Origin: Psilocybe azurescens
Taxonomy: Eukaryota > Basidiomycota > Agaricomycetes > Agaricales > Agrocybaceae
Assembly: GCA_023853785.1 (NCBI GenBank)
Contig: JAJIRX010001083.1
Coordinates: forward strand, 1 to 35,880
DNA length: 35,880 nucleotides
Direction: 5' to 3'
How positions within the stretch are numbered: position 1 is the stretch's first letter; each line of letters starts with the position of its first letter. This document shows, one piece after another, positions 1 through 10,889 of the stretch. The notes under the pieces were generated by a model, which did no database searches, was not told the DNA's origin, and saw only the letters and a list, made by a program, of their open reading frames with translations. Made by a program: the position numbers and the translations under genes.

Positions 1-250
1 TCCTCCCCTCTCGTACAGCCTGATATTCGTCGTCGTCAACACTCTTCTTCCTCTCCCTCCTCCCGTGCTCACCCACACGCAGATCACGTCCGCAGGCGCA
101 CGGGGTGGTCCATTTGAGCGGCCCATTAGTTGAACTATTCTTACAGGTATTGTGTGTTGACGCCAGTGGTTATGTTGGGGAGTGTGTTGGGTGGACTGTA
201 GTTGGCGGAGTTTTAGGATTGGGTATCGGCGGGGTGAGGTGATGGAGGGG
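1..250 (+). repeat. Segment X, copy 1
   Basis: This stretch resembles 20705-20935. Shared stretches include cgcagatcacgtccgc, catttgagcg and gttatgttgggga, in the same order. A broken reading frame gives the peptide QITSAGARGGPFERPIS, and the second copy gives QITSAGASGGSFERL in a frame that stays open longer. It therefore looks like the end of a coding region, possibly membrane-bound, that I do not recognise. In the second copy it directly follows the arginyl-tRNA synthetase pseudogene. Divergence is clearly higher than for segment B. Confidence 0.55.
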
Positions 251-826
251 TGAGGTGGCGGAGAGGGGATGACAGGGATAGAGACAAGGGTGGTGTGAGG
301 CGACATAATTTGAGGTGGCAGGGCAATGGTGGGATTTTTCTTCTTTCTTGTTTGTCGCTTCTGGTACGCTATGCGTGCTGGGCTGGTTGTTCCTGCTTCA
401 AGCTTCATTGCTTTATGTTCCTTTCCTCTTGTATTGTTTCTTCACGGTCCGATCGTGATATATGCATATATCACTGCATAATCACTCATAGATAGAATTT
501 TATTCGTTCTCCGGCTTTTACTTTATTTTCCTCACGTACTTAGCAATTCTTTACTCTCTCTGATTTTACTTGCCGCTTTGAATGATAATCACAAAGCGTA
601 GCGTGCTGCGTGCGTCAGGGACCTAGTTCAATTAGTTTCATCGAGAATGAGAGAGTGGACAGGGTATATGTCTAGAGGGTACGTACCACACTGCCATTTA
701 TTTTCTCTGAGTCGGGATCGGAATCACAATCAATTCTGCTCGTTAAAACTATAGTAGTAACTCAATATACAGTACACTTCACTGGGAGGGCATTCACGCA
801 GTCTACAACTGCAAGAGTCTGGGCGT
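251..826. other. No supported gene
   Basis: AT-rich intergenic DNA between segment X and segment A. A short open frame at 250-495 has no coding features. I see no RNA gene or clear repeat. Confidence 0.5.
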
Positions 827-1010
827 CGGTGACTGGTCTGAGAGAACTAATGGGCTCACCAAGCCCAAATAGGAGCAAATTAGCAAAGCGTGGAGGACGC
901 AAAAGGGGAGAGGTAAGATAAAAATATATATTTGCAATCAGGAAGAAGCGGAGGTAGGTATTCAAAGGCTATAGTCAATAGGTAGATGTGTTGACCGTAT
1001 TAACGACGAA
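827..1010. repeat. Segment A, copy 1
   Basis: Near-identical to 18499-18688, from cggtgactggtctgagagaa to attaacgacgaa. Both copies keep a minus-strand frame containing the peptide FGLGEP, but no recognisable protein. In this copy A runs straight into segment B at 1011; in the other copy 4.4 kb lies between them. Confidence 0.8.
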
Positions 1011-2455
1011 TAGCAGATCTGTCGACATCAAATTTCGCTTCTTTCCGTTTTCCTTTCGTATTTACCATTCTACGATCGATACACGTTCAGGTAACAGTTG
1101 ATCTGTCAATTATTTAACATCTTCGTTTCTGTTTTTCCATTCTTGCTTGGTCACATATTTATTTTTCTACTTATTGTAGGTAGACTGTGGCACCTAGTAT
1201 ATACAATTATCGTCATTTTTTTTACCAGTAATCCTATCATCCTGCTTCTTCAACAGTGACAGAGAAAGGATGAGTGAATGGACTCGTACTAGATGCCTAC
1301 CGTCCTTACAGAAACGATTTTACATCCTCCTGATTCTGCAGTTGTGAACTGCGTGAACAAATAAGAATGTAGTTGTCAAATATTTATATTGCCATTCCAT
1401 TTTTAATAAAGAGAAATTGGAGGAGGATTCTCACCATCGCCTTATGTTCGACGCTCAGTCTCTAGCGCTGGGATTTATTAGCACGATGCGTCTGATCAGC
1501 AGGTCAGAGTAGTATACATTTTTTGAGATCTGATCGTCAAGCGTTCAGTTACTGACCCTAGCTTATTAGATCACATTTAAAGGCCAGCTCTAACGCCCTC
1601 ATCACGTATCAGCCCACCAATTCTACCAAACGCAACAGGTCAACAACACCACCATAGGCCTCGTCATGGGAAGGTGTGATTCAGACACCTGAAATATACG
1701 GTGAGCATACATATAGAGCAGGACTGAGATTACATGATTTTTGTCAAGTCCGGGGTTCTAGGTGTTGTACTGGTATAGTTCGGGTGTTACATATATAGGG
1801 AAAAGCGAGGACAGCAGCAGCGATCTAAGGTTGGTGCAAAGCGATGCGATAGACGATGGATGGTGGATGATGGATGATGAACACGACGGACAACACACCA
1901 TATGAGCGAAGAAGATGAGGAAAAAAATAGACGCAATGAGGAAAGCTAATTAGCAGTCACAAATGTCATGAACAAGAGCTACACCTTGGCCGTGGCCGAA
2001 TGGATGAATGTTCACCCCCGCAATTAAAAAGGAATGCATATTAAAAGAAGTCCATCGTAAGTGTCGTTACTGTTTTATTCTAGAAGCAGGGTTCGAGTTT
2101 AAGTATCAATATCAGTATTCTAGTTCAAACGCGAAGTTCGCGCCATGAGTGAGATTCTGAGAAATTTCAGGTATGGTGACTGACTGACAGACCCTATATG
2201 GGACGCGCGTTTAGTGTATGCGAAATGCGAGAGGATGGTGCAGAGCAATAGTAATAGATAGAACGGATGCACAGGGGCAGGGACGTAAGGAGGAGCCGGG
2301 GGTACAGACAATACGTGGATAGATGGGAGATATGATGAGCCAGAGGGAGCGGGGGATGGATGGAGCCCGTGATGAGGTGAGTGAGGTCCTGGCGGAGCGA
2401 GAGAGTGTGCGCGGAAGACGATGTACGAAGACGAGCATCAACAATGTAACAAAAG
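1011..2455. repeat. Segment B, copy 1 (empty LINE site)
   Basis: Near-identical to 23093-25240 after removing the LINE insertion there. It starts at tagcagatctgt and ends around the string gagcatcaac. The site aagaatgtagttgt near 1366-1379 occurs once here and twice in the other copy, so this is the pre-insertion state. The 7-bp atggatg repeat near 1855-1882 has only about three units here, against about 17 in the other copy. No coding potential is recognised; the role of the segment is unknown. Confidence 0.85.
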
Positions 2456-2460
2456 GAGCT

Positions 2461-4850
2461 CACGGGCAACATGATCCTTGGAGCTCAATTCTACGAGGGC
2501 TCTGGAGAGACTTGCTCAATCCAGAATCATCTAGTTGGGTAGAGGTAACTAAACAAGCTGAGATCATCGAAATTGGGGAGGGTGTCTGTAAGTCAAAAGA
2601 CCACTGCAATCATGACTCAAAGCCTAAATCTATCCAAAAACTCAAGATGGATCTTGAGGTGCCGTTCATGTTCACAGGAAACCCGGGAAATTCCAGCTTG
2701 ACAGGCCTGGTACCTGCTCCGTCCAACAAGAACAATCAGAATGACATCGATCCAATCAGAGTAATTGGACATTTAGTCCTTAGAAACTTCCTGCTGCATT
2801 TGGCAGACAGAATAGTCAAATTTCCAGGGTAAATTCACACTTTAATCCAGGGCCTCAACCCCCAGAAAAGGCGAGATCCAATTTCAGTGATAGAGAGTGG
2901 GCTGAATTTATTGCTGCGGGAAAGTGTTCCAACTGCAAGGAGCATGGACACTTGTCTCGGAATTGTCCAAAAGGAAATTCAGTCCAGTGATCTAGCTCGA
3001 AGCTTCCGGGTGTATCTAATTTTAATATTGAGATTGTACCCGAGGATCTTAGCAGCTCAAATGAAGTTGAAGTTCTCAGAAATCTTCAACTAGATTCAAT
3101 TAACTTCTTACCAGAGGCAGTCAGTGAGACGTCTAACAACTCCAATGAAATTCAGGTGCTGGATAGTCTTGAACTAGACTTAATCAATTTCCCACTCTGG
3201 CAAAAGATGTGGCCGAGATGCTGGACAGTACCCAGGTTGGGATGATTGACATTAATCCACCTGATTTAAGCGCCCGGGCATCCAATTTTACAACAGGCCC
3301 AAATGGGATATTACTGGACCGCAGCATCCTCGATGGACTTGTGTTGGGGATTCAGTGACACTTATGGCTACACATTTCTTGCAAAACAAACAACCATAAC
3401 CCAGGTGATAGCCACTGGGTTTCTCGAGAACCTGTACAACAACGGTTCTTTGTCGAGTGCGCGGACCGCCGTTCCATGCAATGTATGATCGATATAGATT
3501 GCTCCGAACAGAAGTCCACAAAAATATTTATTGGAGTCATATTTCTGCCTTGGATATTGGTACGAAATACAATGTGCCATTAAATACCATCTTTTGGAAG
3601 GTGCATTCGTCCGCACATGGACTATGGACGACTCCTATGGATATAATGCTATGTTGGTTCTTCAGAGTGGGGTAGCTTCCCTGTATTCCACACGCAGCCT
3701 TACAGTGCATAATGAAGGCCGTTTACGGTGGTCTCTAGTGGCCATATAACCCATAGCATTCATGATGATGACTACGACGGACAGCCTATTTCTATAAATA
3801 AGGAAAGACTCACCCATCCAGACTTTGATCTGAGTGATGGGTATCGAGAAAGACGTTTGGGAACTCCATCATCAAGCTCAAAATCAAATAATTCTGATGA
3901 TCAGGACCCCAACGAGGCGTTCATTGCGTCACCTCGTAATAATTCCGTTGGAGATACAATAGCTACTGGATCTACGGAGTGAAGGGGCGTTTAAAATTAC
4001 TGAAGAGGAGGAATTGTGGGATAATCAGTGTTGTGGAATTAGCACTTGTCCACATTGTCCAATGGGTGATTTTACCAACATGCACTTACTTCAATTCTTG
4101 AATCATCAGGTCCTTATCATAGCGATAGCCTCACCTATGAAGTTCCGGAGAGCGAGAAGTTTGAAACAACATTAGTTCAACCTTCAATCTATCGAGTTTG
4201 TGATAGATACCACCGAATCACAACTTATTTTTCCCCAATTTAATTCGCCCTGAAGAATTTTTCCCAGCACAACATTATGCAGAGCAATGTGCAAGGATAC
4301 TAAACATATTTTTATTGGCTAGATAGCGTTATGGTCCTCAATTATCAATGAGTCCAGTACTACAAATTGGGCTGGTACTCACCATTGAAGCAGGACGTCT
4401 GTATCTAAACAATGTTGAATATCGGTTTAGGGAAGATCGTATAAGCCGAGTCAGACCTAATGAAACAGATTTAAATTGTCTGGTAGTAACTGATTTGGTT
4501 ACGGACCGCACCTGGTCCATATCGTGGTTGACTGTTGAAAACCCTGACTTCAATGCCGCGGAATGGTTCCAGGAAAGACTGCTAAATGTAGATCAGAATC
4601 AAGACATCGAGGAGGATAATTTAATCTTCAAATAACTCCTCGAAAATTTATTATCATTGGCGAGTCTGATTTTGAAGACTCAGATGAAGACCCATACACA
4701 ATTTAGATGCACCTGAGCCCCGCGAAGGGCATGTAAATCACAGTTTGCAATTCCCCACCTTAGAGTTCTTATCTTACTTTGTCAACGAAGAACCTCCGGA
4801 TACTAATGAAGAAACATTAGTGTTAATGCGGTTCAAATACTTACCCTAAT
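2461..4850 (+). pseudogene. Decayed retroelement gag-like gene with CCHC zinc knuckle
   Basis: The 2890-2980 region reads REWAEFIAAGKCSNC, followed by a complete C-X2-C-X4-H-X4-C zinc knuckle at 2925-2966, as in gag proteins of Agaricomycete Ty3/Gypsy-like elements. Downstream, two stretches (around 3775-3850 and 4360-4610) repeat a module with hydrophobic strands followed by a motif like P-x-F-[DN]-x-[AS]-[ED]-[WG]. This module is typical of the spacer after the knuckle in these elements. The frame is broken many times: at least one shift lies between 2832 and 2885, and there are stops near 3360, 3540-3740 and 4640. No protease, reverse transcriptase or integrase motif and no LTR pair was seen, so this is an internal fragment. 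It begins almost exactly where segment B homology stops. Confidence 0.65.
2925..2966 (+). other. CCHC zinc-knuckle motif
   Basis: Fourteen codons read C-S-N-C-K-E-H-G-H-L-S-R-N-C, with spacing C-X2-C-X4-H-X4-C. This is the nucleic-acid-binding knuckle of retroelement gag proteins, and the best-preserved part of the fragment. Confidence 0.85.
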
Positions 4851-5372
4851 AGTATTCGCCAACCACTAGAGTCCTAATTGAGATTATATGTGTATTACTA
4901 GATCAGGCTTGTATGCTGTCTATATAATTGCAGCTCATATAATTTGCGAGAGCACATAAGATCAGGCTCCACAAGCTTATATGTCTGTATTTATATACTA
5001 GAGTCTATCTAAATCTATCAAATATCTACATATCCCAGCCAATATAGCCACTCATCTCTACTTATTTAGGGCTGTAGGGCTATTCAACTCAGATACCACT
5101 TATTCATCTTGATGTTATGCAGAAGGTTTGAACCTACACTAGCAATGGTAAAGTGTAATGATTAAATTAATCGCTATACACCGGCTAATCCATATAGTAC
5201 AAAAATTGAAGGAGAACTGTTGGGATCGCATAGTTCGAGTACATCTCATGTACGTCATAGGCCGAGAGAGAGAATTAATCTCGAATGAAAGTGGTCATTC
5301 CTTGCAAATTATTCTTGTCTGAAGAATGTACTTGTAAGCACGGACTCTAACGGGGATCAAACATTCAATAGG
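4851..5372. other. No gene seen
   Basis: AT-rich DNA between the retroelement fragment and the 3' end of the beta-propeller gene. It may include its 3' untranslated region on the minus strand. No repeat pairs were noticed. Confidence 0.5.
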
Positions 5373-7044
5373 TCACGTACCCAACTTGATTCCAGCAGCC
5401 TTGGCAGCGGAAGCAAAATTGAAGTTCTGAACGGTGGTCGCCTTTCCTGGGGTATTCACAGAGAGGACGTTCACAGTGGTTGCATTGGCTGCCAAAACGT
5501 AAAGGAAGCTAATTAAAGGAGTGTGCAAGTAGCATGTTAACTAACATTAATTCGTTCGAGAAATATAAACTTACTTGTTTGTTCCGATAGTGGCGACGTC
5601 GTTATCAATAGTTGCAGAACCTGGAGCTTGGGGGTATTGCTGGGTCATAATCGTCTGTCAATGATTCGTTATTCAAGAGAGAGATTCTAGTGCACACACC
5701 TTGACAATGGATCCGGTCAGGTTCTTGCTGACGTTCACCTCAGTGATGGTCGAAGTGCCGATATCAATCAAGTAGAAGTTTCCAGACTTGGAACTGAAGC
5801 TCGACCAGCACGTAGCCGATTGGCCAGCAATAGGAACAACAGATGACGTCGCGCTCAGACCGCTGTTCTTATCGTTGCCGTTGCCGCTTCCACCGAAGTT
5901 GAAGATATCGAATCCCACTCCAGGGTCCGTGGCCAAAATTGCATTTGTTCCTGGGATGAGGGTCATGGAGAATGGAAGTAATCCTCCGGATGCTGGAGTA
6001 GATTTGACGGGTTCAGCTGAGAGTGAGCCATCTGAGGCTATATCCCAAGCAGCGAGGAATCCTTCAATAATTCAATGCATCAGTAACTGAATTGGAAATC
6101 AAATGTTATGGGACTCGTGATGCTTACCAGGTGTAGGTGGGACACCTTTGACGGACGCTATAACCTTGGACCCATCTTCGCTGAAAATGATGTGGCTGGC
6201 TGTACCCGGTGGCCCGGTCGCAGGCGTGGTTTGGTTCAGTCCAAGAGAGCGGAGTGTGTTTGGCTTCGCGATCAATCCTAGTTTAGAATCAGGTGTGTAG
6301 CAGCTAAATAGAAGGATTATTATGTATAAGCTCAACTGATCGCCTAAAGGAGGAAGGAAAACGACTTACTTGACTCCATTTACTGCCCCACCATTAAGCA
6401 CACAGACCATAGTAGCCTTCGAGTTGATAGCGACTGACATGGGGAACTCTCCCTCAGAAGACACAGGCGTACCGACCATCGTAAGCTTCGAAGGGTTGCT
6501 CGGGTTGATAGCGAACATGGAGAGGGTATTCGAACCTGACTGGACAACCGACGGAATCGACATTAACTTACGACACCATTGAAAGCAGCTTGAAAATGGA
6601 CCCACGTTGATAGTCACCAACATCTTGGCCACCGCGTTGACCTTGATCGAACCCTGAGAGAACAGAGGGTCAGGACCAATTGTCGTGCTTAATCCATGTA
6701 CGCCACGCCCGCCTGCGCTGATCGCATTGACTGAACTCTGTAGAGTTCAATCGAAGATTAGCGTCGTGTGTGAAGTAACTATAGTAGCAACAGAATTTTA
6801 CCAATTTTCCGTTCGCTGCGATGTTCATGGATACGATCTGGTTTCCCGAGGGATCATTAGTGATAACTTCGGTGGATGTTCAAGTTAGCCAGGTATCATT
6901 TTTTGCTCACGGAAGGGTCTTACAGTATGCTGCTCCAGAGCTCGAAGAGCTTTGACCTTGAGATGTGGAACCGAAAGGAGCAGCGAAAATGCTGGTGGCG
7001 AGAGAAATAGCGAGTACAATACGAGAAGTCGAAAGGAACATCAT
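5373..7044 (-). CDS. Secreted beta-propeller protein, 3-carboxymuconate cyclase-like
   Basis: Exons on the minus strand: 7044-6924, 6866-6802, 6737-6602, 6535-6370, 6303-6128, 6061-5700, 5654-5575 and 5508-5373. They join in phase to 413 residues plus a TGA stop. The start gives MMFLSTSR, then a hydrophobic stretch and a probable signal-peptide cut after SIFAA. The body has repeating blades such as AYFITNDPSGNQIVSMNIA, CYTPDSKLGLI, TASHIIFSEDGSKVIAS and FLYVLAANATTVNVLSV. These match the basidiomycete lactonase / 3-carboxymuconate-cyclase-like family of seven-bladed propellers. The length is normal for that family. Substrate and enzyme activity are not shown by the sequence; many members are extracellular and uncharacterised. 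The gene looks intact. Intron 3 has an odd donor (GTCCAT) and is a multiple of three without a stop, so it could also be read through. It lies alone between two decayed regions. Confidence 0.85.
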
Positions 7045-8237
7045 CTTGAACGGTTGGCGTAGGTTGGTTTGGAGTATATATGTAGAGCAAAGGAAGGCAG
7101 TAAATCCGTTGATGCTTGCGTCCCACGAAACTTTTGACGTTAGGTTGTTAAAAGGTGAACTGTTTGAACAGCTGAAGAACGAAGGAAAGTTGAGAACTGA
7201 CGAACTAAAACACCGAAACACATACCGCATCTTATACCAAACCCACCATCCACCACAAATTTATTTTTGGCGCCGACGCAAGCCTATTGATCCACCTTCC
7301 CTGGCCGTCGACCCTCGAGTCTCTAGATTCCGGTATTAACCCCTTTGAGAACAAGGATATGGATGGCTGTGTCGACCCCGAGAGGGTTGGTAAGTCAGCG
7401 ATCGCGCTGAGAGTGCTGCGCGACCTTGTTCATGCCTCGACGACAGCAAGTCACGGGACATTCGTCGCTTGAAGGACTGAAGGATCCAGTATATGCTGAG
7501 TAACAATCAGATGAGGTTACTAATACAATTATAATCAGTGAAAGTCAAACGCAGAGAATGATGATGATCCTTACGTTGCGAGACGGTATATGAGTTACCG
7601 ATTACACATGTATGTATCTTCGGCACAAACAGAACATTTTCTGGGTATTTTAGAGCTCAGAACAATAGTGAAACATTGAAGGATCCTTGCCCTCAGATTC
7701 TAGGGAAATTGAAACTATAGCCAATTCTCAGCGAAGGAATTCTAAACAAGCTAGACATGCTAGACTAGCGTACTTGCATTTGCACTTAATCGTATCCATG
7801 CCATGCTGGACCAAGGTAACGCTGATATGATCGCCCTTAAGGCCCGGTATTTATAACTATATGTCGACCCCGACAAGGATTTGCGCCGAAACGAAGGCAT
7901 AATCTGAACGTAACACCGAACACGTGAAATGCGATGGGAAGACAACTCTTCCTGCCATCCGCCAGCGTCATACTATTCACGTCAGTAGGGGAATGAGTTC
8001 ATTGAAGTCGGACCATGAACCCTTATACTGACCACTGTCAGCAAACGAAAGAGCGTGCAGGGAAAACTTGACGGCACACAATCAGCACATTGATTTGACA
8101 CGCAATAGCTCATTAAAAAAACATCATTAAAGGTCAATTATGCAATTCGACATCAGTCCTAAAATCTAATTTCTTTCAGTCAAGAAACATTCTCCAAATT
8201 AACAAATACTCAGAGGAAGTCCCTCATACCACAACGG
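7045..8237. other. No supported gene
   Basis: Upstream region of the beta-propeller gene and the 3' flank of the carbonic anhydrase pseudogene. A 61-codon open frame at 7287-7472 has somewhat protein-like composition but matches nothing I recognise. I see no repeats or RNA genes. Confidence 0.45.
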
Positions 8238-9612
8238 TCACGACGATGAAGTCCCACTTTCAATAAGAGGGAAAGGACTGGCAAGCAAAATTCGTCCAGG
8301 AGGTCCAACCGACACACCGAGATCCGACACTTTCCTAGTCCTAATGTCATACACAAATCAATGGATGTAGACCTCCGTCATAGGCGTCTTCTTGCTCGTC
8401 GAGGGTATCGTAGGCCCGTCCCCGTTCGTCTGCATCACATCAGCGTAGTGCTGTAAGTAAATGTAGTTATAAATAGATTGCGAGTGATGATATGGTGTAC
8501 ATCAGGAGAAAGATGGGAACGCGCGTCTTGGATCATGGCCGACTTGGCAATCTTCTGCATGTTCGATTTTACATTCTCTTTGACGAGCGCGTGGAATGCG
8601 GATGTTTATAACAATGGATATGTGGTGGGAATGGAGGCGTTAGTATTTCTGATTCTGAGTTATGAATAGGGTAGGAGGGAGAAAGAGGGCGAAAGACAAG
8701 CGGATGGCAAGAAGAGACGGCAGGGATGGAAAGAAGGAAATATGTTCGTACAATCGAGTAGATGAGAAACTTGACTCATCAGTTCGAGTTTGCATGCTTC
8801 TCGATGGGCGACTATTTCCGATCTGCATTTGAAAAGTAAGCTTGTTGAGATTGGAAGCAGATACAATTAGAGTATGGCAGTGGCGAATGGGAATATGGAC
8901 AAGAGCAGTAATGGGAATGGGAATGGGAATGGGAATAAATGGGTCCACAAATACGAATACGAATACGAACTGTGTAGAAGTCTGATATATCTCCTGAATG
9001 GGCTGAATCCGTCCCTGTACTGGAACGTCTGCTGGGTGAGACAAGGGCGTCTTGACCGGCATCATCGATTCGGCGACTCCTCCACATCCATAGTGCCCCA
9101 TCACAACCACATGCTTGACTTTCAACGCTTCTACTGCAGAAGAGAGAATCGTGTTTCTAAAATAACCAATTTTAGGACACAAGTGCCGACGATGATTTCA
9201 TGAGAAAAGGAGGGGCCAAATTGCTATACTCACGAGTTGGGGTCCTGTTCATCGAATCGGTTGGCGACGTTTCCTGCTGTGAATATGGTCCCGGGTTGAG
9301 CAGAGAATATGTATTGTTCGCTGACTCTGCAAAAGGGTCCATAATAGAATGAACGGGCATAATGAATGGTACATGCCGGCTATCCTAGCAATCGACCAAC
9401 ATGAAGGGAGATTCTGAGAGCACGAATAGGCCCAGTCGTTCAACGACAAGGCGTTTTACGAATGGAAACGAAACAACGCAATTTGCCCTCCATGGCTAAC
9501 GACGTCAATAACCCAGGATTCTGCTCCGACATATTGGTTATATACTCCTTGTTCCCATTGAAGAGCTCGTTGAGATCCGAAACCGCTTTTGGTAATAACA
9601 CGACATCAGCGT
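8238..9612 (-). pseudogene. Beta-class carbonic anhydrase pseudogene
   Basis: Minus-strand exon pieces in order read DLNELFNGNKEYITNMSEQ, FMLVDC-stop-DSR, QPGTIFTAGNVANRFDEQ, NTILSSAVEALKVKHVVVMG followed by HYGCGG, a helix SEIVAHREACKLE, ALVKENVKSNMQKIAKSAM, and EVYIH-stop-FVYD ending in SDLGVSVGPPG. These follow the order of a fungal beta-carbonic anhydrase (reversible CO2 hydration, zinc bound by Cys-His-Cys). The His and second Cys ligands are present in HYGC. The serine of the C-x-D-S-R motif is a TAG stop (9385-9387), and the usual glycine near the C-terminus is a TGA stop (8358-8360). Introns retain GT-AG ends. The true start was not found; a plausible first exon lies near 9530-9612. 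Loss looks fairly recent, as the exons are still easy to read. Confidence 0.85.
8905..8972. repeat. Microsatellite (gggaat)n and (cgaata)n in an intron
   Basis: About five units of a gggaat-type hexamer are followed by about three of cgaata, inside an intron of the carbonic anhydrase pseudogene. They create artefactual open frames on both strands. Confidence 0.85.
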
Positions 9613-10886
9613 TCGTCGAAAAGTGATAGGGACCGGGTCTACGGCTGCCTTGGTTGTCCGAGCGGCGGACGATGTGGTGTGGAGATTTCTATGAGAGGCA
9701 GGCGATGGAGTGGACTCGGAAAGAGTGCACTTGTGATGTCGTGCGGAACTACTTGTCATGAGATTCCCTGCTATGTCGAATGTGGAAGCACTGTGTCCGT
9801 GTTTTAAGGATACTGCTCGCGCATGGTCGAGTAAAGGAAGCAGTCGCGATCGAGGCTACGAATTCGGGAAAGGCATTTCTCAGAGGTCGACGGTGGAGGA
9901 AGTAATGGCAAGGAAGGATGCACAGCTAACGAGGGTCGTCGATGAGGTTGAAGGACGCTAGAAGCGAACCGATGGCGGTCGTGGTCGTTGTTTGTACGCT
10001 TCCTTCGGACCATGGGCCTCAATGCACAAAGCGAATTAATTGACACCAAGGTGAGGACTTTCAACCAATCGGCACACGCATATAGCGTGATGCGATCGAT
10101 GAAGTGGCGGTGTTAAAAAGAACAAACGGTCTGATGTTGTTATGTAATCAGCAATTCTGCATCTTATCTCGACGCGGCGAACAGCACACACCTGGTGAAA
10201 ATCGCCATCGAAGACAGTAAACCCGACGTCTGGACGATGGGAGAAAAGGCAGAAAGGCCAATGGCTGCAATTTACTGACATCCGACGGGCTTACGGCATG
10301 GAGTCCATCCATCTGAGTCGAGACTGGTCTCGACCCAACCCATTTGATCGAATCAATAGCAGCCCGGCCTCTGGCGTCTTTTAAATACTGTATTGCTATT
10401 AGCAATTACTTTAGTTGCATTGGATTGCCCATGTAATACAGAAATGAGCATCTTTTGGAACTATTCCTACTACGGGGCTGGTCTTGAGGCCTATCCCCGG
10501 GATACTACGCCTATCTGAACCAGGAGATGCGCGGTATTCAATGTGCATATGCTTCTTTTTGCTTCATTTTACTTTCCTATATCGCTTTGCGGTTATTGGT
10601 TGAGTCCTTTATTAGCCCCTTGTTATGACATCCCATCCTCTAAGTGTTCCTCCTATGCGTTGCTGGGTACATCCTAGCAAGAAAGGGTATTCAGGATAAG
10701 AAGACTCAAAAGTACGTTTACTCTCTCCTTCGACTATTTCTGGTTCGTTTTATATATCGCTCATATTGACGTTTGTAATTATAACAAAAGCCAATCAATA
10801 GATTCCATATATCACTCTTCACACCAGTACTGCTCCTATTGCGAGTCGCCTTTACTTGACGCCTAATACGCTAGCTTTCCGTCTTC
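9613..10886. other. No supported gene
   Basis: Probably the 5' flank of the carbonic anhydrase pseudogene, then intergenic DNA. Open frames of 66-86 codons occur on both strands without recognisable content. Confidence 0.4.
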
Positions 10887-10889
10887 GTG

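Noticed and set aside
2085..2115. tRNA-like box (gggttcgagttt)
   Set aside because: No matching A box, acceptor stem or anticodon arm; the duplicate copy has changed bases in it.
2446..5000. LTR pair (TGT...ACA) around the gag-like fragment
   Set aside because: No direct repeat longer than chance was seen on both sides of the fragment.
8874..9203. Plus-strand open frame opposite the carbonic anhydrase
   Set aside because: It is the complement of exons and of a gggaat repeat; only the minus strand matches a protein family.
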